Positions 50,680 through 59,055 of a stretch of 64,000 nt of DNA are shown here, piece after piece. The notes under the pieces are model-generated. The model did no database searches, was not told the DNA's origin, and was given only the letters and a program-made list of their open reading frames with translations. Position numbers and translations under genes: made by a program. How positions within the stretch are numbered: the first letter of the stretch is position 1; the number at the start of each line of letters is the position of its first letter. The stretch is taken from the NCBI RefSeq assembly GCF_012927245.1, contig NZ_JABBGE010000007.1, forward strand, positions 62,001-126,000, written 5' to 3'. This DNA comes from Streptomyces sp. R302 (GTDB lineage: Bacteria; Actinomycetota; Actinomycetes; Streptomycetales; Streptomycetaceae).

Positions 50680-51876
50680 ATGAAGCAGCACCGCATCGTC
50701 GTTCTCGGTGCCGGGTACGCCGGGGCCTTCGTCGCCGGGACCCTGGCCCGCCGGCTGTCACCGAAGGACGTCGAGATCACGGTGGTCAACGCCGAGCCGG
50801 AGTTCGTGCAGCGGTTGCGGCTGCACCAGTACGCGGCCGGCCAGGAGATCGAGGCTCCGCGGCTGTCGGAGGTCTTCGCCGGTACGGGAATCGGGCTGCG
50901 CCTGGCCCGTGTCACCGCGGTCGACCCCGAGCGGCAGGTCGTCGCCGTGGCCGACGCCGACGGTGGCGACGAGTTCGGGTACGACACGCTCGTCTACGCG
51001 CTCGGCAGCCATGGAGACACCCACGGCGTCCCCGGCGCCGCCGAGCACGCCTTCGACGTCTCCGCCCGGCCCTCGGCGCAGCGCCTGCGCGAGCGCCTGG
51101 CCGACCTGGACGCGGGCGGGCGGGTGGTGGTGGTCGGTGACGGGCTGACCGGGATCGAGACCGCCACCGAGGTCGCCGAGTCGCGGCCCGGCCTGTCGGT
51201 GGCGCTGGTCGCCCGCGGGGAGCTGGGCGCCCGGCTCTCGACCGGGGCCCGCGGCCATCTGCGCCGGGCATGTGAGCGGCTGGGCATCACCGTGTGGGAG
51301 CACACCGAGGTCGAGTCCGTCGAGGCAGGGCGCGTGGTGTGCGCCGACGGCACCGTTCTGGCATCGGACGCGACCATCTGGACGGCCGGGTTCGCGGTCG
51401 GCCCGCTGGCCGCCGCGAGCGGCCTCGACGTCACCGGCGACGGCCGGATCGTCGTCGACCGCACCATGCGGTCGGTCTCGCACCCGAACGTCTACGCCGT
51501 CGGCGACAGCGCTCTCGCCATCGGCGACAACGGCCGGCCGCTGCCGATGTCCTGCGCCTCGGCCGGCTACACCGGCCGGCAGGCCGTCAACGCGATCGTG
51601 GCCCGTCTGACCGGCTGCTCGATCGTGAACACCAAGCTGGAGTACATCGCCAACCACCTCAGCCTCGGCCGGCGGGACGCGATCCTGCAGATGGTCGACG
51701 GCGAGGGGCAGGCGAAGCCGAAGTACACGGGCGGCGGGAAGGCCGCCCGGATCAAGGCGGGCATCGTCTGGATGTCGCTGTGGGCCACCTCGCACCCCAC
51801 CTTCGCCCTGCCGAGGCGCAAGCACCGCGTGACCGTCACGCCGGTCGCGTCGTCCACCGAGGCGACGGTGGCATAG
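50680..51876 (+). CDS. FAD-dependent oxidoreductase, NDH-2-like
   Basis: 398 residues; AGGAG 6 nt before ATG. The FAD-binding motif 'HRIVVLGAGYAGAFVAGTLA', the NAD(P) motif 'GGRVVVVGDGLTGIETATEV' and 'SHPNVYAVGDSALAIGDNGR' are intact. The C-terminal ~90 residues (SCASAGYTGRQAVNAIVARL) fit type II NADH dehydrogenases or related pyridine-nucleotide disulfide family members, though no membrane helix is evident. A membrane protein and a SigJ-type sigma factor follow on the same strand. ECF41 sigma genes are typically linked to oxidoreductases, supporting a functional unit. Confidence 0.9.
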   Translation: MKQHRIVVLGAGYAGAFVAGTLARRLSPKDVEITVVNAEPEFVQRLRLHQYAAGQEIEAPRLSEVFAGTGIGLRLARVTAVDPERQVVAVADADGGDEFGYDTLVYALGSHGDTHGVPGAAEHAFDVSARPSAQRLRERLADLDAGGRVVVVGDGLTGIETATEVAESRPGLSVALVARGELGARLSTGARGHLRRACERLGITVWEHTEVESVEAGRVVCADGTVLASDATIWTAGFAVGPLAAASGLDVTGDGRIVVDRTMRSVSHPNVYAVGDSALAIGDNGRPLPMSCASAGYTGRQAVNAIVARLTGCSIVNTKLEYIANHLSLGRRDAILQMVDGEGQAKPKYTGGGKAARIKAGIVWMSLWATSHPTFALPRRKHRVTVTPVASSTEATVA

Positions 51877-51878
51877 CC

Positions 51879-53720
51879 ATGCGAGACGTCCCCACTCAGG
51901 GCGCACCCGCAGCCCTCCCCCCTCAGGCCAGGCCCGCAGCCGAACCGACTGAGGCGACACCCGATTCCCCTCAGGCCGGGCCTGCGGCCGATACCGCCGG
52001 AGCAGCGTCCGTTTCCGCTCAGGCCGGGCCTGCGGCCGATACCGCTGAAGCGGCACCCGATTCCCCTCAGGCCAGGCCCGCAGCCAATACCGCTGAAGCA
52101 GCGTCCGTTTCCGCTCAGGCCGGGCCTGCGGCCGATACCGCTGAAGCGGCACCCGATTCCCCTCAGGCCAGGCCCGCAGCCAATACCGCTGAAGCAGCGT
52201 CCGTTTCCGCTCAGGCCGGCCCCGCTGTAGATACGGCCGAGGGGGCAGCCAACCCCGCTCAGGCCGGGGCCACGGCCGATCCGGCTGAGTCAGCATCCGT
52301 TCCCGCCCAGGCCGGGCCCTCGGCCGATACCGCTGAAGCGGCGTCCGCTTCCACTCAGGCTGGCCCCGTAGGAGATACGACCGAGGCGGCATCCGCTTCC
52401 GCCCAGGCCAGGCCCACAGACGATCCGGCTGAGGCAGCATCCGCTTCCGCCCAGGCCGGGCCCGCAGCCGATACCGCTGAAGCAGCGTCCGCTTCCACTC
52501 AGGTCGGCCCCGCTGTAGATACGGCCGAGGGGGCAGCCAACCCCGCTCAGGCCGGGGCCACAGCCGATCCGGCTGAGGCAGCATCCGTTCCCGCTCAGGC
52601 CGGGTCCACAGCCGATACAGCTGAGGCAGCGTCCGTTTCCGCTCAAGCCGGTGCCACCGCCGACCCGGCCGAGGCGGCATCCATTCCCGCCCAGGCCGGC
52701 CCCGCAGTCGGCGTCTCGCCCTGGCCCGTCGTGGCCGGGGCGGTCGCCCTGCTCACGGCGATCGTCAGCCTGCTGCTCGCCGCATTCGCCTGGCCGTCCG
52801 TACGGTCGTCGGTGCACGATGTGCCGATCGCCGTCGCGGGGCCCGCCCCGGCCGTCAGACAGTTCACCGCCGTACTCGACCGACGGCTCCCCGGCGGCTT
52901 CGAGGTCACCGAGGTCGCCGACACCGCCGCCGCCGAACGGCTGATCCGCGACCGCGAGGTGTACGGGGCGATCGACCTCGGCTCCGGCACGTCGCCCCAG
53001 GTGATCACCGCGTCCGGCGCGAGCATCGCCGTCGCCCAGACGTTGAACGGCATCGCGGCCGCCCTCGGCCAGACACCAGACTCCGGCACGGCGGCCGCCG
53101 CCCGGGACCTCGTCCCGCTGCCGGCCGACGACCCGCGCGGCGCGGGACTGGCCGCCGGAGCGCTGCCGCTCGTCATGGGCGGCCTCCTCGCCGCCCTGCT
53201 CCTGACCAGGCTCGTCCGCGGCAGCGCCCGCCGCGTCGCCGGAGCACTCGCCTTCGCCGTCACCGGCGGCCTCGCGATGACGGCAATCCTGCAGTTCTGG
53301 CTCGGCTCGCTCGACGGCTCCGCCTGGGCCAACAGCGGCGCCATCGCCCTGGCCCTCGCCGCCACCTCCCTGAGCATCCTCGGTCTCGCGTCACTGCTCG
53401 GCTCCGTCGGCTTCGGCCTCGGCGCCGCCGCCATGATGCTCGTCGGGAACCCCTTGTCAGGAGCCGCGACCGCACCCGAGATGCTGCCCGGCCGGTCCGG
53501 TACCCTCGGGCAGCTGCTGCCGCCCGGGGCCGGTGGCCAACTGCTGCGCTCCACCGCCTTCTTCGACGGTCACGGCGCCGCTCGCCCTGTCGCCGTCCTG
53601 GCGGCCTGGCTCACGCTCGGAGCCGTACTGTGCCTGGTCGGCGCCCTGCGTGCCCGCACCGCGGCCGCCACGCACGGCCCGGCGGCACCGGCAGCACCGG
53701 CGGCACCGGCGACGACCTGA
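51879..53720 (+). CDS. ABC-2/YhgE-like membrane protein with long repeat domain
   Basis: 613 residues from ATG 51879, two bases after the oxidoreductase stop. Residues 16-271 are sixteen 16-residue repeats (consensus QAGPAADTAEAASVSA), predicted unstructured. Then come a membrane helix (WPVVAGAVALLTAIVSLLLA), a ~110-residue extracytoplasmic domain (AVRQFTAVLDRRLPGGFEVT, LIRDREVYGAIDLGSG) and five more helices (LVMGGLLAALLLTRLVRGSA; GGLAMTAILQFWLGSLDGSA; SLSILGLASLLGSVGFGLGA). This layout matches the YhgE/Pip or ABC-2 permease type. No ATPase partner nearby. Confidence 0.82.
   Translation: MRDVPTQGAPAALPPQARPAAEPTEATPDSPQAGPAADTAGAASVSAQAGPAADTAEAAPDSPQARPAANTAEAASVSAQAGPAADTAEAAPDSPQARPAANTAEAASVSAQAGPAVDTAEGAANPAQAGATADPAESASVPAQAGPSADTAEAASASTQAGPVGDTTEAASASAQARPTDDPAEAASASAQAGPAADTAEAASASTQVGPAVDTAEGAANPAQAGATADPAEAASVPAQAGSTADTAEAASVSAQAGATADPAEAASIPAQAGPAVGVSPWPVVAGAVALLTAIVSLLLAAFAWPSVRSSVHDVPIAVAGPAPAVRQFTAVLDRRLPGGFEVTEVADTAAAERLIRDREVYGAIDLGSGTSPQVITASGASIAVAQTLNGIAAALGQTPDSGTAAAARDLVPLPADDPRGAGLAAGALPLVMGGLLAALLLTRLVRGSARRVAGALAFAVTGGLAMTAILQFWLGSLDGSAWANSGAIALALAATSLSILGLASLLGSVGFGLGAAAMMLVGNPLSGAATAPEMLPGRSGTLGQLLPPGAGGQLLRSTAFFDGHGAARPVAVLAAWLTLGAVLCLVGALRARTAAATHGPAAPAAPAAPATT
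51924..52691 (+). repeat. Sixteen tandem 48-bp coding repeats
   Basis: Sixteen in-frame units of 48 bp, each encoding QAxPxADxAEAAxxxx. Some pairs are identical or nearly so (units 3 and 5, 4 and 6), showing recent duplication of two-unit blocks; units 7-8 and 13-14 are likewise near copies. A partial seventeenth unit follows. Too long, regular and in-frame for a CRISPR array. Confidence 0.92.
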
Positions 53721-53761
53721 TTCCTTGATCACTTTCCGCGCGATCTTCTAGGGTGGTCCCC

Positions 53762-54718
53762 GTGGACAGCACCGTCACCGATCCCTTCGACACCGCCCGG
53801 TTCGAGGCCGGCCGGAGCCGGCTGGCCTCACTGGCGTACCGGCTCCTCGGCTCCGCCGTCGACGCCGAGGACGTCGTACAGGACGCGTTCCTGCGCTGGC
53901 AGGCCGCCGACCGGCAGCGGATCGAGGTGCCGGAGGCGTGGCTGACCAAGGTCGTCACCAACCTGTGCCTCGACCGGCTCCGTTCGGCCCAGGCTCGCCG
54001 CGAACGCACCGCAGGCGCCTGGCTGCCCGAACCGCTCCTCGACGGCGACCCGATGCTCGGCCCCGCCGACACCTTCGAGCAGCGCGAATCGGTCTCCCTG
54101 GCCGTACTCACACTCCTGGAGCGCCTGTCGCCGATCGAACGGGCCGTCTACGTCCTGCGGGAAGCCTTCTCCTACGGCCATGCCGAGGTCGCCCAGATCC
54201 TCGACATCTCCGAGTCCGCGAGCCAGCAGCACCTCCACCGGGCCCGGCAGCGCGTCACGGCCGCCCGCCGCCGCGGCGCCGAGGTCGATCGGGCGGCGGC
54301 CCGCCGGATCGTCGAGGAGTTCCTCGCCGCCGCCACCTCGGGCCGCACCGAACGGCTGGTGGCCCTACTCACCGACGACGCGACCGCGATCTCCGACGGT
54401 GCCGGCCTGGCCGCGAAGCTGCTGCGGTTCGACACCCCGCAGCGCGTCGCCGCCGTCGCACGGGCCGGCTTCAAACCCACCCCCGCGAAGCGGCGCCTGG
54501 CCGGCGGTACCCCCGCCATCCACTACGCGCTCGTCAACGGCACCCCCGCCATCCTCAGCGTGGTCGGCGACCAGGTCGTCGGCTCCGTGTCCTTCGACCT
54601 CGTGGACGGCAAGATCGCCACCGTACGCGGCATCGCCGCCCCCGCCCGCCTCACCCGCCTCACCGAAGCCTGGCGACGACGGCCCGGAACGGACACTCCG
54701 CTCATCGCCGAGTGGTGA
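53762..54718 (+). CDS. ECF sigma factor, SigJ/ECF41 type
   Basis: 318 residues from GTG 53762 (MDSTVTDPFDTARFEAGRSR), AGGG 8 nt upstream; GTG 53753 is an alternative. Region 2: 'RLASLAYRLLGSAVDAEDVV' and 'QDAFLRWQAADRQR'. Region 4: 'LTLLERLSPIERAVYVLREA', 'YGHAEVAQILDISESASQQH' and LHRARQRVTAARRR. The C-terminal ~120 residues are the SnoaL-like extension that modulates ECF41 activity (EFLAAATSGRTERLVALLTD; VNGTPAILSVVGDQVVGSVS). Typical for ECF41, which usually lacks a separate anti-sigma factor. Confidence 0.93.
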   Translation: MDSTVTDPFDTARFEAGRSRLASLAYRLLGSAVDAEDVVQDAFLRWQAADRQRIEVPEAWLTKVVTNLCLDRLRSAQARRERTAGAWLPEPLLDGDPMLGPADTFEQRESVSLAVLTLLERLSPIERAVYVLREAFSYGHAEVAQILDISESASQQHLHRARQRVTAARRRGAEVDRAAARRIVEEFLAAATSGRTERLVALLTDDATAISDGAGLAAKLLRFDTPQRVAAVARAGFKPTPAKRRLAGGTPAIHYALVNGTPAILSVVGDQVVGSVSFDLVDGKIATVRGIAAPARLTRLTEAWRRRPGTDTPLIAEW

Positions 54719-54781
54719 CCCACTCGGGGGGGGACCTTCTCCTCCTACAGGGCGAGGACGTCCTGGGCCGGTGTGGGCGTC

Positions 54782-55200
54782 ATGTCGTCGGACAGGTCCG
54801 CGCCGATAGCGCTCCTGGACGGCGCCTTCACCGTGTTCGTGCGGCGCGGCTACGCCCAGGCGTGCGTGAAGGAGATCACGCAGGAGGCGGGCGTGGCCAA
54901 ACCCACGGTCTACAGCCACCTCGACGACCAGGAGACCTTGTAGCGCGAGGCCGTCCAGACCGCCGCCGAACGGTTCGACACGCGCCGCGCTCACCGTCGC
55001 GGCCCGCAGTCTGCTTCAGGAGGTCACCGACGAAGACGTCTGAGAGGTACGGCAGTTGGCGTCGGCCCAGGCCGCGGCACCATGCCCCGATCTCACGGAC
55101 AGCGTTCGCCGGCCGCCTGCGCCCCTGCCCTCGACCCCCGTCGCGGACGCCGCGGTGGACGACTTCCTTCGCGCCCACGGAACGACTGAAGCCGACTCCA
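54782..55200 (+). pseudogene. TetR-family regulator remnant with internal amber codon
   Basis: Starts MSSDRSAPIALLDGAFTVFV, then RRGYAQACVKEITQEAGVAK and PTVYSHLDDQETL, a full TetR helix-turn-helix, followed directly by TAG (54941-54943) and REAVQTAAERFD. Further text shifts frame ('ALTVAARSLLQEVTDEDV') and dissolves. No stretch of C-terminal domain is intact. The gap continues to 55313 without another gene. Confidence 0.8.
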
Positions 55201-55313
55201 CGGCTCCGCCGCCATGATCACCAGCTCGACGAAAACAGCGCGCCTGGCGGCGGCAGGGAGCGCGGACCGGTCCAGCCGCCCGCCCCCGCTCACCCCGCAC
55301 TAGGGTGACGGCC

Positions 55314-56654
55314 GTGATCAAGAACAGATTCCTCACCGGCCTCCTCATCGTGGGACTCCTCGTGGCGGGCGCGCCGGCCGCCACCGCGCAGGACGAGACG
55401 TACGTGAAGACCGGCGTCGTCTTCAACAAGCCGCGCGGCACGACCGCCGAGCAGGGCGCGATCCTCAGCCACCTCGGGCGCCTCGTCAACGGCGCCCCCG
55501 GCGGGTCGACCATCCGCATATCCCTGTACGCGTTCGGGTCGTCCTGGCTCGCCGACCAGCTCGTGCAGGCGCACCGGCGCAATGTGAACGTGCAGGTCCT
55601 CGTCGACGACACCAGCGTCGCCGCGGCGTGGATGGGCACGTCGGGGCAGACCGTTCGGGACAAGCTCCAGGCGGCCTTCGCGACGCAGTCCGCGCCCGGT
55701 CAGGAGTCGTGGTTCCGGGTGTGCGCGGCGGGCCGGCCGTGCCTGGCCGCGGGGACGAGCGGTGTGAACCACAACAAGTTCTTCCTGTTCTCCCGCTCCA
55801 CGGGAAGCGGCTCGCCGACCACGGGCGCGGTGGTCGAGGACATCGTGGTGCAGTCCTCCGGGAACCTCACCACCTGGGACCGCGAGTCCGCCTGGAACGA
55901 CGCGATGACCGTCACCGGCAACGCCGCCCTGCATGCCGGCTACGTCCGCTACTTCGACCTCATGGCCGCCTCGCAGGCGCAGCCGGACGGGTCGAAGACG
56001 GTGAGCAACCTGGCCATCGACGTGGAGGCCGGGCAGGCCAAGGGCTACTTCTTCCCGCGCTCTTCGACGGACGTCGTCGAGAACATCCTGAGCATGGTCG
56101 AGACCCGTGTGCCGAACGCCGACGGGACCCTCGCCCCGGTCTGCCACGGGAACACCCCGGGCCACGGCACGGCGGACGGCCGCACCGTGATCCGCGTCGC
56201 CAACGGGCACATCTCGCGGCCGGCCGTGGCGGAGAAGCTGTGGAGGCTCGCCGACGCGGGCTGCTACGTCGACGTCGTGTACGGCAAGCTCTCCGACTAC
56301 TCGGCCGCCGGCACGCACCGGGAGACCGCGTACTGGCTGACGCGGTCGACCGAGAAGGGGAAGATCTCCCTCCACCGCCTGGCGAACGACAAGGCCACCA
56401 ACCCCGCCGCGCCGGAGGTCTCCGGCACGACCACCCACACCAAGTACCTGCTGATCGAGGGCTCGTACAAGGGCGTGAAGGATCAGAAGCTGGTCTTCAC
56501 GGGCAGCCACCCGTACACAGGCCTGGCACTCACCGCCAACGACGAGACGCTCCTGAAGTACGTGGCCCCGGAGATGCACGACGCGTACGTGACGAACTTC
56601 CGCGACCAGCGCGCCGCCGCCCTCGCGGAGTCCCAGTACGGCGGCGTGTTCTGA
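55314..56654 (+). CDS. Secreted phospholipase D-like domain protein
   Basis: 446 residues from GTG 55314 (MIKNRFLTGLLIVGLLVAGA); GTG 55305 is possible. Signal peptide to about residue 25 (GAPAATAQ). Two PLD HxK motifs: 'SGVNHNKFFLFSRS' near residue 152, with 'VVQSSGNLTTWDRESAWNDA' after it, and 'TTTHTKYLLIEGSYKGVKDQ' near 374 with 'VFTGSHPYTGLAL'. The strict HxKx4D is incomplete (Asp missing), as in several PLD-like nucleases and lipases. Four or more cysteines fit an extracellular enzyme. Predicted phosphodiesterase; substrate not assigned. Confidence 0.88.
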   Translation: MIKNRFLTGLLIVGLLVAGAPAATAQDETYVKTGVVFNKPRGTTAEQGAILSHLGRLVNGAPGGSTIRISLYAFGSSWLADQLVQAHRRNVNVQVLVDDTSVAAAWMGTSGQTVRDKLQAAFATQSAPGQESWFRVCAAGRPCLAAGTSGVNHNKFFLFSRSTGSGSPTTGAVVEDIVVQSSGNLTTWDRESAWNDAMTVTGNAALHAGYVRYFDLMAASQAQPDGSKTVSNLAIDVEAGQAKGYFFPRSSTDVVENILSMVETRVPNADGTLAPVCHGNTPGHGTADGRTVIRVANGHISRPAVAEKLWRLADAGCYVDVVYGKLSDYSAAGTHRETAYWLTRSTEKGKISLHRLANDKATNPAAPEVSGTTTHTKYLLIEGSYKGVKDQKLVFTGSHPYTGLALTANDETLLKYVAPEMHDAYVTNFRDQRAAALAESQYGGVF

Positions 56655-56911
56655 GAGGTCATCCCCTGTGGCCGGGGCGGTAGGTCGCGGGCCGTGGTGG
56701 GGGTGGTCGAGCCGCTGGCGCCGGACGGGTTGTGGGAGCTGTTTCAGTTGCCGTCTGCCTCGTTCGGGCCGTCGTGAGCGACGGCCCACCGGCGCAAGCG
56801 CGGGTACCGCCCACCGCATCGCCTGCACTCTCGTCCGCTACCGCCGACTCGGCGGCCACGCGCCCCGGTAATTCGATGGCGCACGTGAAGCGGTGTGATC
56901 ACCCTGATCGA

Positions 56912-57505
56912 GTGACAGAACCCAAGCATCAGATCCGAGCCCTTCACACGGACGCGACGGTCACCGTCTACCAGGCATATTCGTCGGCGATCGGCCTGGC
57001 CGCGGCCCGGGACGGTCGTTTCCCGGCAATGTGGCAGCGGGATCGGATGACGTGGATCAAGCCGTCATTCCTGTGGATGATGTACCGCTGCGGATGGGGC
57101 ACCAAGGAAGGCCAGGAGCACGTCCTCGCCGTCGAGATCACCCGGGAAGGCTTCGAGTGGGCACTGCGGCACGCCTGTCTGTCGCACTATGAGCGGGGAC
57201 TCCACACCGACCGCGACGAGTGGAGGCGTCGGCTGAAGCGAGCTCCTGCCCGTGTGCAATGGGACCCTGAACGCGACCTGCGTCTTCAGCCGCTCCCCCA
57301 CCGATCACTCCAGCTCGGCCTCGCTCGTGAAGCCGCCCACCTCTACGCCGACGAGTGGATCGTCTCCATCACCGATGTCACGGCGCTGGCCCGCACGATC
57401 CACACCCACGTACAAGACGGAGAGCTGGACGCGGCCCGGCAGCTCCTGCCGCATGAACGCCCCTACCCCGTGAGCGATGAGGCTCTGACTCATCTACGCC
57501 GATAG
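56912..57505 (+). CDS. DUF4291 family protein
   Basis: 197 residues from GTG 56912 (MTEPKHQIRALHTDATVTVY); ATG 56876 is an alternative start. The core 'VYQAYSSAIGLAAARDGRFP', 'RDRMTWIKPSFLWMMYRCGW', 'HVLAVEITREGFEWALRHAC' and 'VQWDPERDLRLQPLPHRSLQ' is the DUF4291 pattern, shared by bacteria and fungi, with no known reaction. C-terminal 'EWIVSITDVTALARTIHTHV' is usual. Single gene, probably full-length. Confidence 0.88.
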   Translation: MTEPKHQIRALHTDATVTVYQAYSSAIGLAAARDGRFPAMWQRDRMTWIKPSFLWMMYRCGWGTKEGQEHVLAVEITREGFEWALRHACLSHYERGLHTDRDEWRRRLKRAPARVQWDPERDLRLQPLPHRSLQLGLAREAAHLYADEWIVSITDVTALARTIHTHVQDGELDAARQLLPHERPYPVSDEALTHLRR

Positions 57506-57523
57506 CCGGTCCAAGGGGCAGGG

Positions 57524-58027
57524 CTACACTCCGAGTTCGGCGCAGAGGGCGGCGTAGGCCTGGAGGTGGTCGGGGTTGCCGCGGACGGCGCCCAGGCCGA
57601 TCACGTCGAACTCGTCCGCCGTGGCCGCCGCCTTCACCCCGAGCGCCGCGAGAGCCTGATTGATCGTCGCTCCGTCGGGCGTCAGGCGCACCTCCCCGTC
57701 GAACGCGGCCGCCCACTGGTCGCCGGTGCCGGCGAAGTACTCGGTCTGGACGACGGCGAAGCGCGGTGTGCGCCCGCGGGTCACCTCGCGCACGAGGTCG
57801 TGCAGGACCGCCTCTCCCGGGAACGTCATGCTCTCCGCGAGGATCCCGGGCGGCAGATCGAGCTGGGCGCGGTTGCCCCGCACCGCGGCCCAGTAGGCGG
57901 AGAAGTAGTGGTCGATCGGGAACACGGTGATGTCCGCGTGTGCGAGCACGGCACGCAGCCCCACGGATTCGGCTCGTGGGGTATCGACCCGCCCGGCCAC
58001 GACGAGTCCGCACATAGCGTGGGCCAT
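57524..58027 (-). CDS. Conserved hypothetical protein
   Basis: 167 residues from ATG 58027 (MAHAMCGLVVAGRVDTPRAE); ATG 58015 is possible. Alternating helices and strands ('RAVLAHADITVFPIDHYFSA', 'FPGEAVLHDLVREVTRGRTP', 'RFAVVQTEYFAGTGDQWAAA', 'EFDVIGLGAVRGNPDHLQAY') with no motif I can assign. Good codon bias. 54 bp from, and divergent to, a CxxC-rich protein, so the pair may share control. Confidence 0.7.
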   Translation of the reverse strand: MAHAMCGLVVAGRVDTPRAESVGLRAVLAHADITVFPIDHYFSAYWAAVRGNRAQLDLPPGILAESMTFPGEAVLHDLVREVTRGRTPRFAVVQTEYFAGTGDQWAAAFDGEVRLTPDGATINQALAALGVKAAATADEFDVIGLGAVRGNPDHLQAYAALCAELGV

Positions 58028-58081
58028 GCGGGCATCGTATCCAGTGAGGCGTGTGGCGATCGGAGCAGGGCCGGAGGCGGC

Positions 58082-58687
58082 ATGAGCGGGGAAATCGAGG
58101 GTGCGGCCGAGGAGTTCGAGCGCTCGGCGGACTGGTTGCGGGACGCCTTGCGGGGTCTGGTGGCGGCGGTCGACCGCGCCGCGGAACCGGAGGTCGAGGA
58201 GTGGGTCCAGGAGCGGCGGACCACACGCGGGGCGCAGGGGCGTCAGTTCGGGATACGTATATCCCGCATCGCTCCGCCCGGTCCTCACCACGCGGACGGC
58301 GTCGCCGACGCATTGGCCTCCGCCGCCGACGCGATGACCGCGGCCGGCTGGCGCACCGAGATCAGGGAGGACGCCCGGGGGCCTCGACTCCTCGCGCAGC
58401 AGGCCGGTTTCGAAGTCGGCCTCTTCGGCGTGCGGAACGGCGGGCTGAGCGCGTGGGGGAAGGCGCCCACCGTCTGGTTCCGTACCCGTTGGGCGCGTCC
58501 ACCGCGCGCGGCCACGCCCGAGACCCTGGCGCCCGGATACGAGCTGTGCCCCGGGTGCGACGGCTGGGGCTCCTGCTTCGGCTGCGAGGGGCTGGGTTTC
58601 CTGGACGGGCGGCAGTGCCCGGAGTGCGGTCTCGGCATGGACTGCTCGTACTGCGGGGGCTCCGGCCGGCGACGCGCCGACCGTTGA
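58082..58687 (+). CDS. Protein with four DnaJ-like CxxCxGxG-type zinc motifs
   Basis: 201 residues from ATG 58082, GGAGG 4 nt upstream. N-terminal half is helical and acidic (EIEGAAEEFERSADWLRDAL). Residues about 155-195 carry four cysteine pairs: 'CPGCDGWG', 'CFGCEGLG', 'CPECGLG' and 'CSYCGGSG'. This is the spacing of the DnaJ central zinc domain (two zinc ions), but J-domain and substrate-binding domains are absent. Possibly a redox or chaperone-type adaptor; function unknown. Confidence 0.8.
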   Translation: MSGEIEGAAEEFERSADWLRDALRGLVAAVDRAAEPEVEEWVQERRTTRGAQGRQFGIRISRIAPPGPHHADGVADALASAADAMTAAGWRTEIREDARGPRLLAQQAGFEVGLFGVRNGGLSAWGKAPTVWFRTRWARPPRAATPETLAPGYELCPGCDGWGSCFGCEGLGFLDGRQCPECGLGMDCSYCGGSGRRRADR

Positions 58688-58753
58688 CTCTCCCGGCCAC
58701 CCGACCGGGAGTTCGGCTTCTCGGACGACCCGGAGGTGATGTGCGAATGAACC

Positions 58754-58780
58754 GCGCGCCCCGGCCTCCGGGGCGCGCGT
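58754..58780. terminator. GC-rich 12-bp hairpin
   Basis: CGCGCGCCCCGG and CCGGGGCGCGCG around a 3-nt loop, 66 bp after the CxxC gene. A strong rho-independent-like structure without a T tract, usual in Streptomyces. Confidence 0.8.
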
Positions 58781-58846
58781 CGGGGTCTCATCACTCCTTC
58801 GTGTGAACCCGTCACCGGATCGACGGACATCTCCTGCCGCGATCAT

Positions 58847-58900
58847 GTCGTTATGTGGGCGTGAGAGGGATAAACGATCGACGGAGAAAGGATTCTTCGA
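58847..58900 (+). promoter_or_regulatory. Shared upstream element, copy 1 (before sigma-like gene)
   Basis: GTCGTTATGTGGGCGTGA, then 38 bp after its start AGAAAGGATTCTTC. The same pair occurs upstream of the DUF2637 gene at 61516 with 37-bp spacing. It lies in the 370-bp gap before the sigma-like gene, about 155 bp from its ATG. Nothing else recognisable lies in the gap apart from the hairpin. Confidence 0.55.
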
Positions 58901-59055
58901 TAGGTCGGCGCGACTGCGTCGTCGACCTGTCGGCCGGCCCTGTCGTTCCGAACACCCGAACCGACCACTTTCAGACGAAACCATTCTGCAACGCGGGAAC
59001 CGGACCGCACCCGGTAGGACCACGCGCGCCCGCCCGCCCTCCCCCAAGGACACCC

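Noticed and set aside
51924..52691. Regular 48-bp repeats as a possible CRISPR array
   Set aside because: No spacers: units are contiguous, in frame and translate into a coherent protein repeat.
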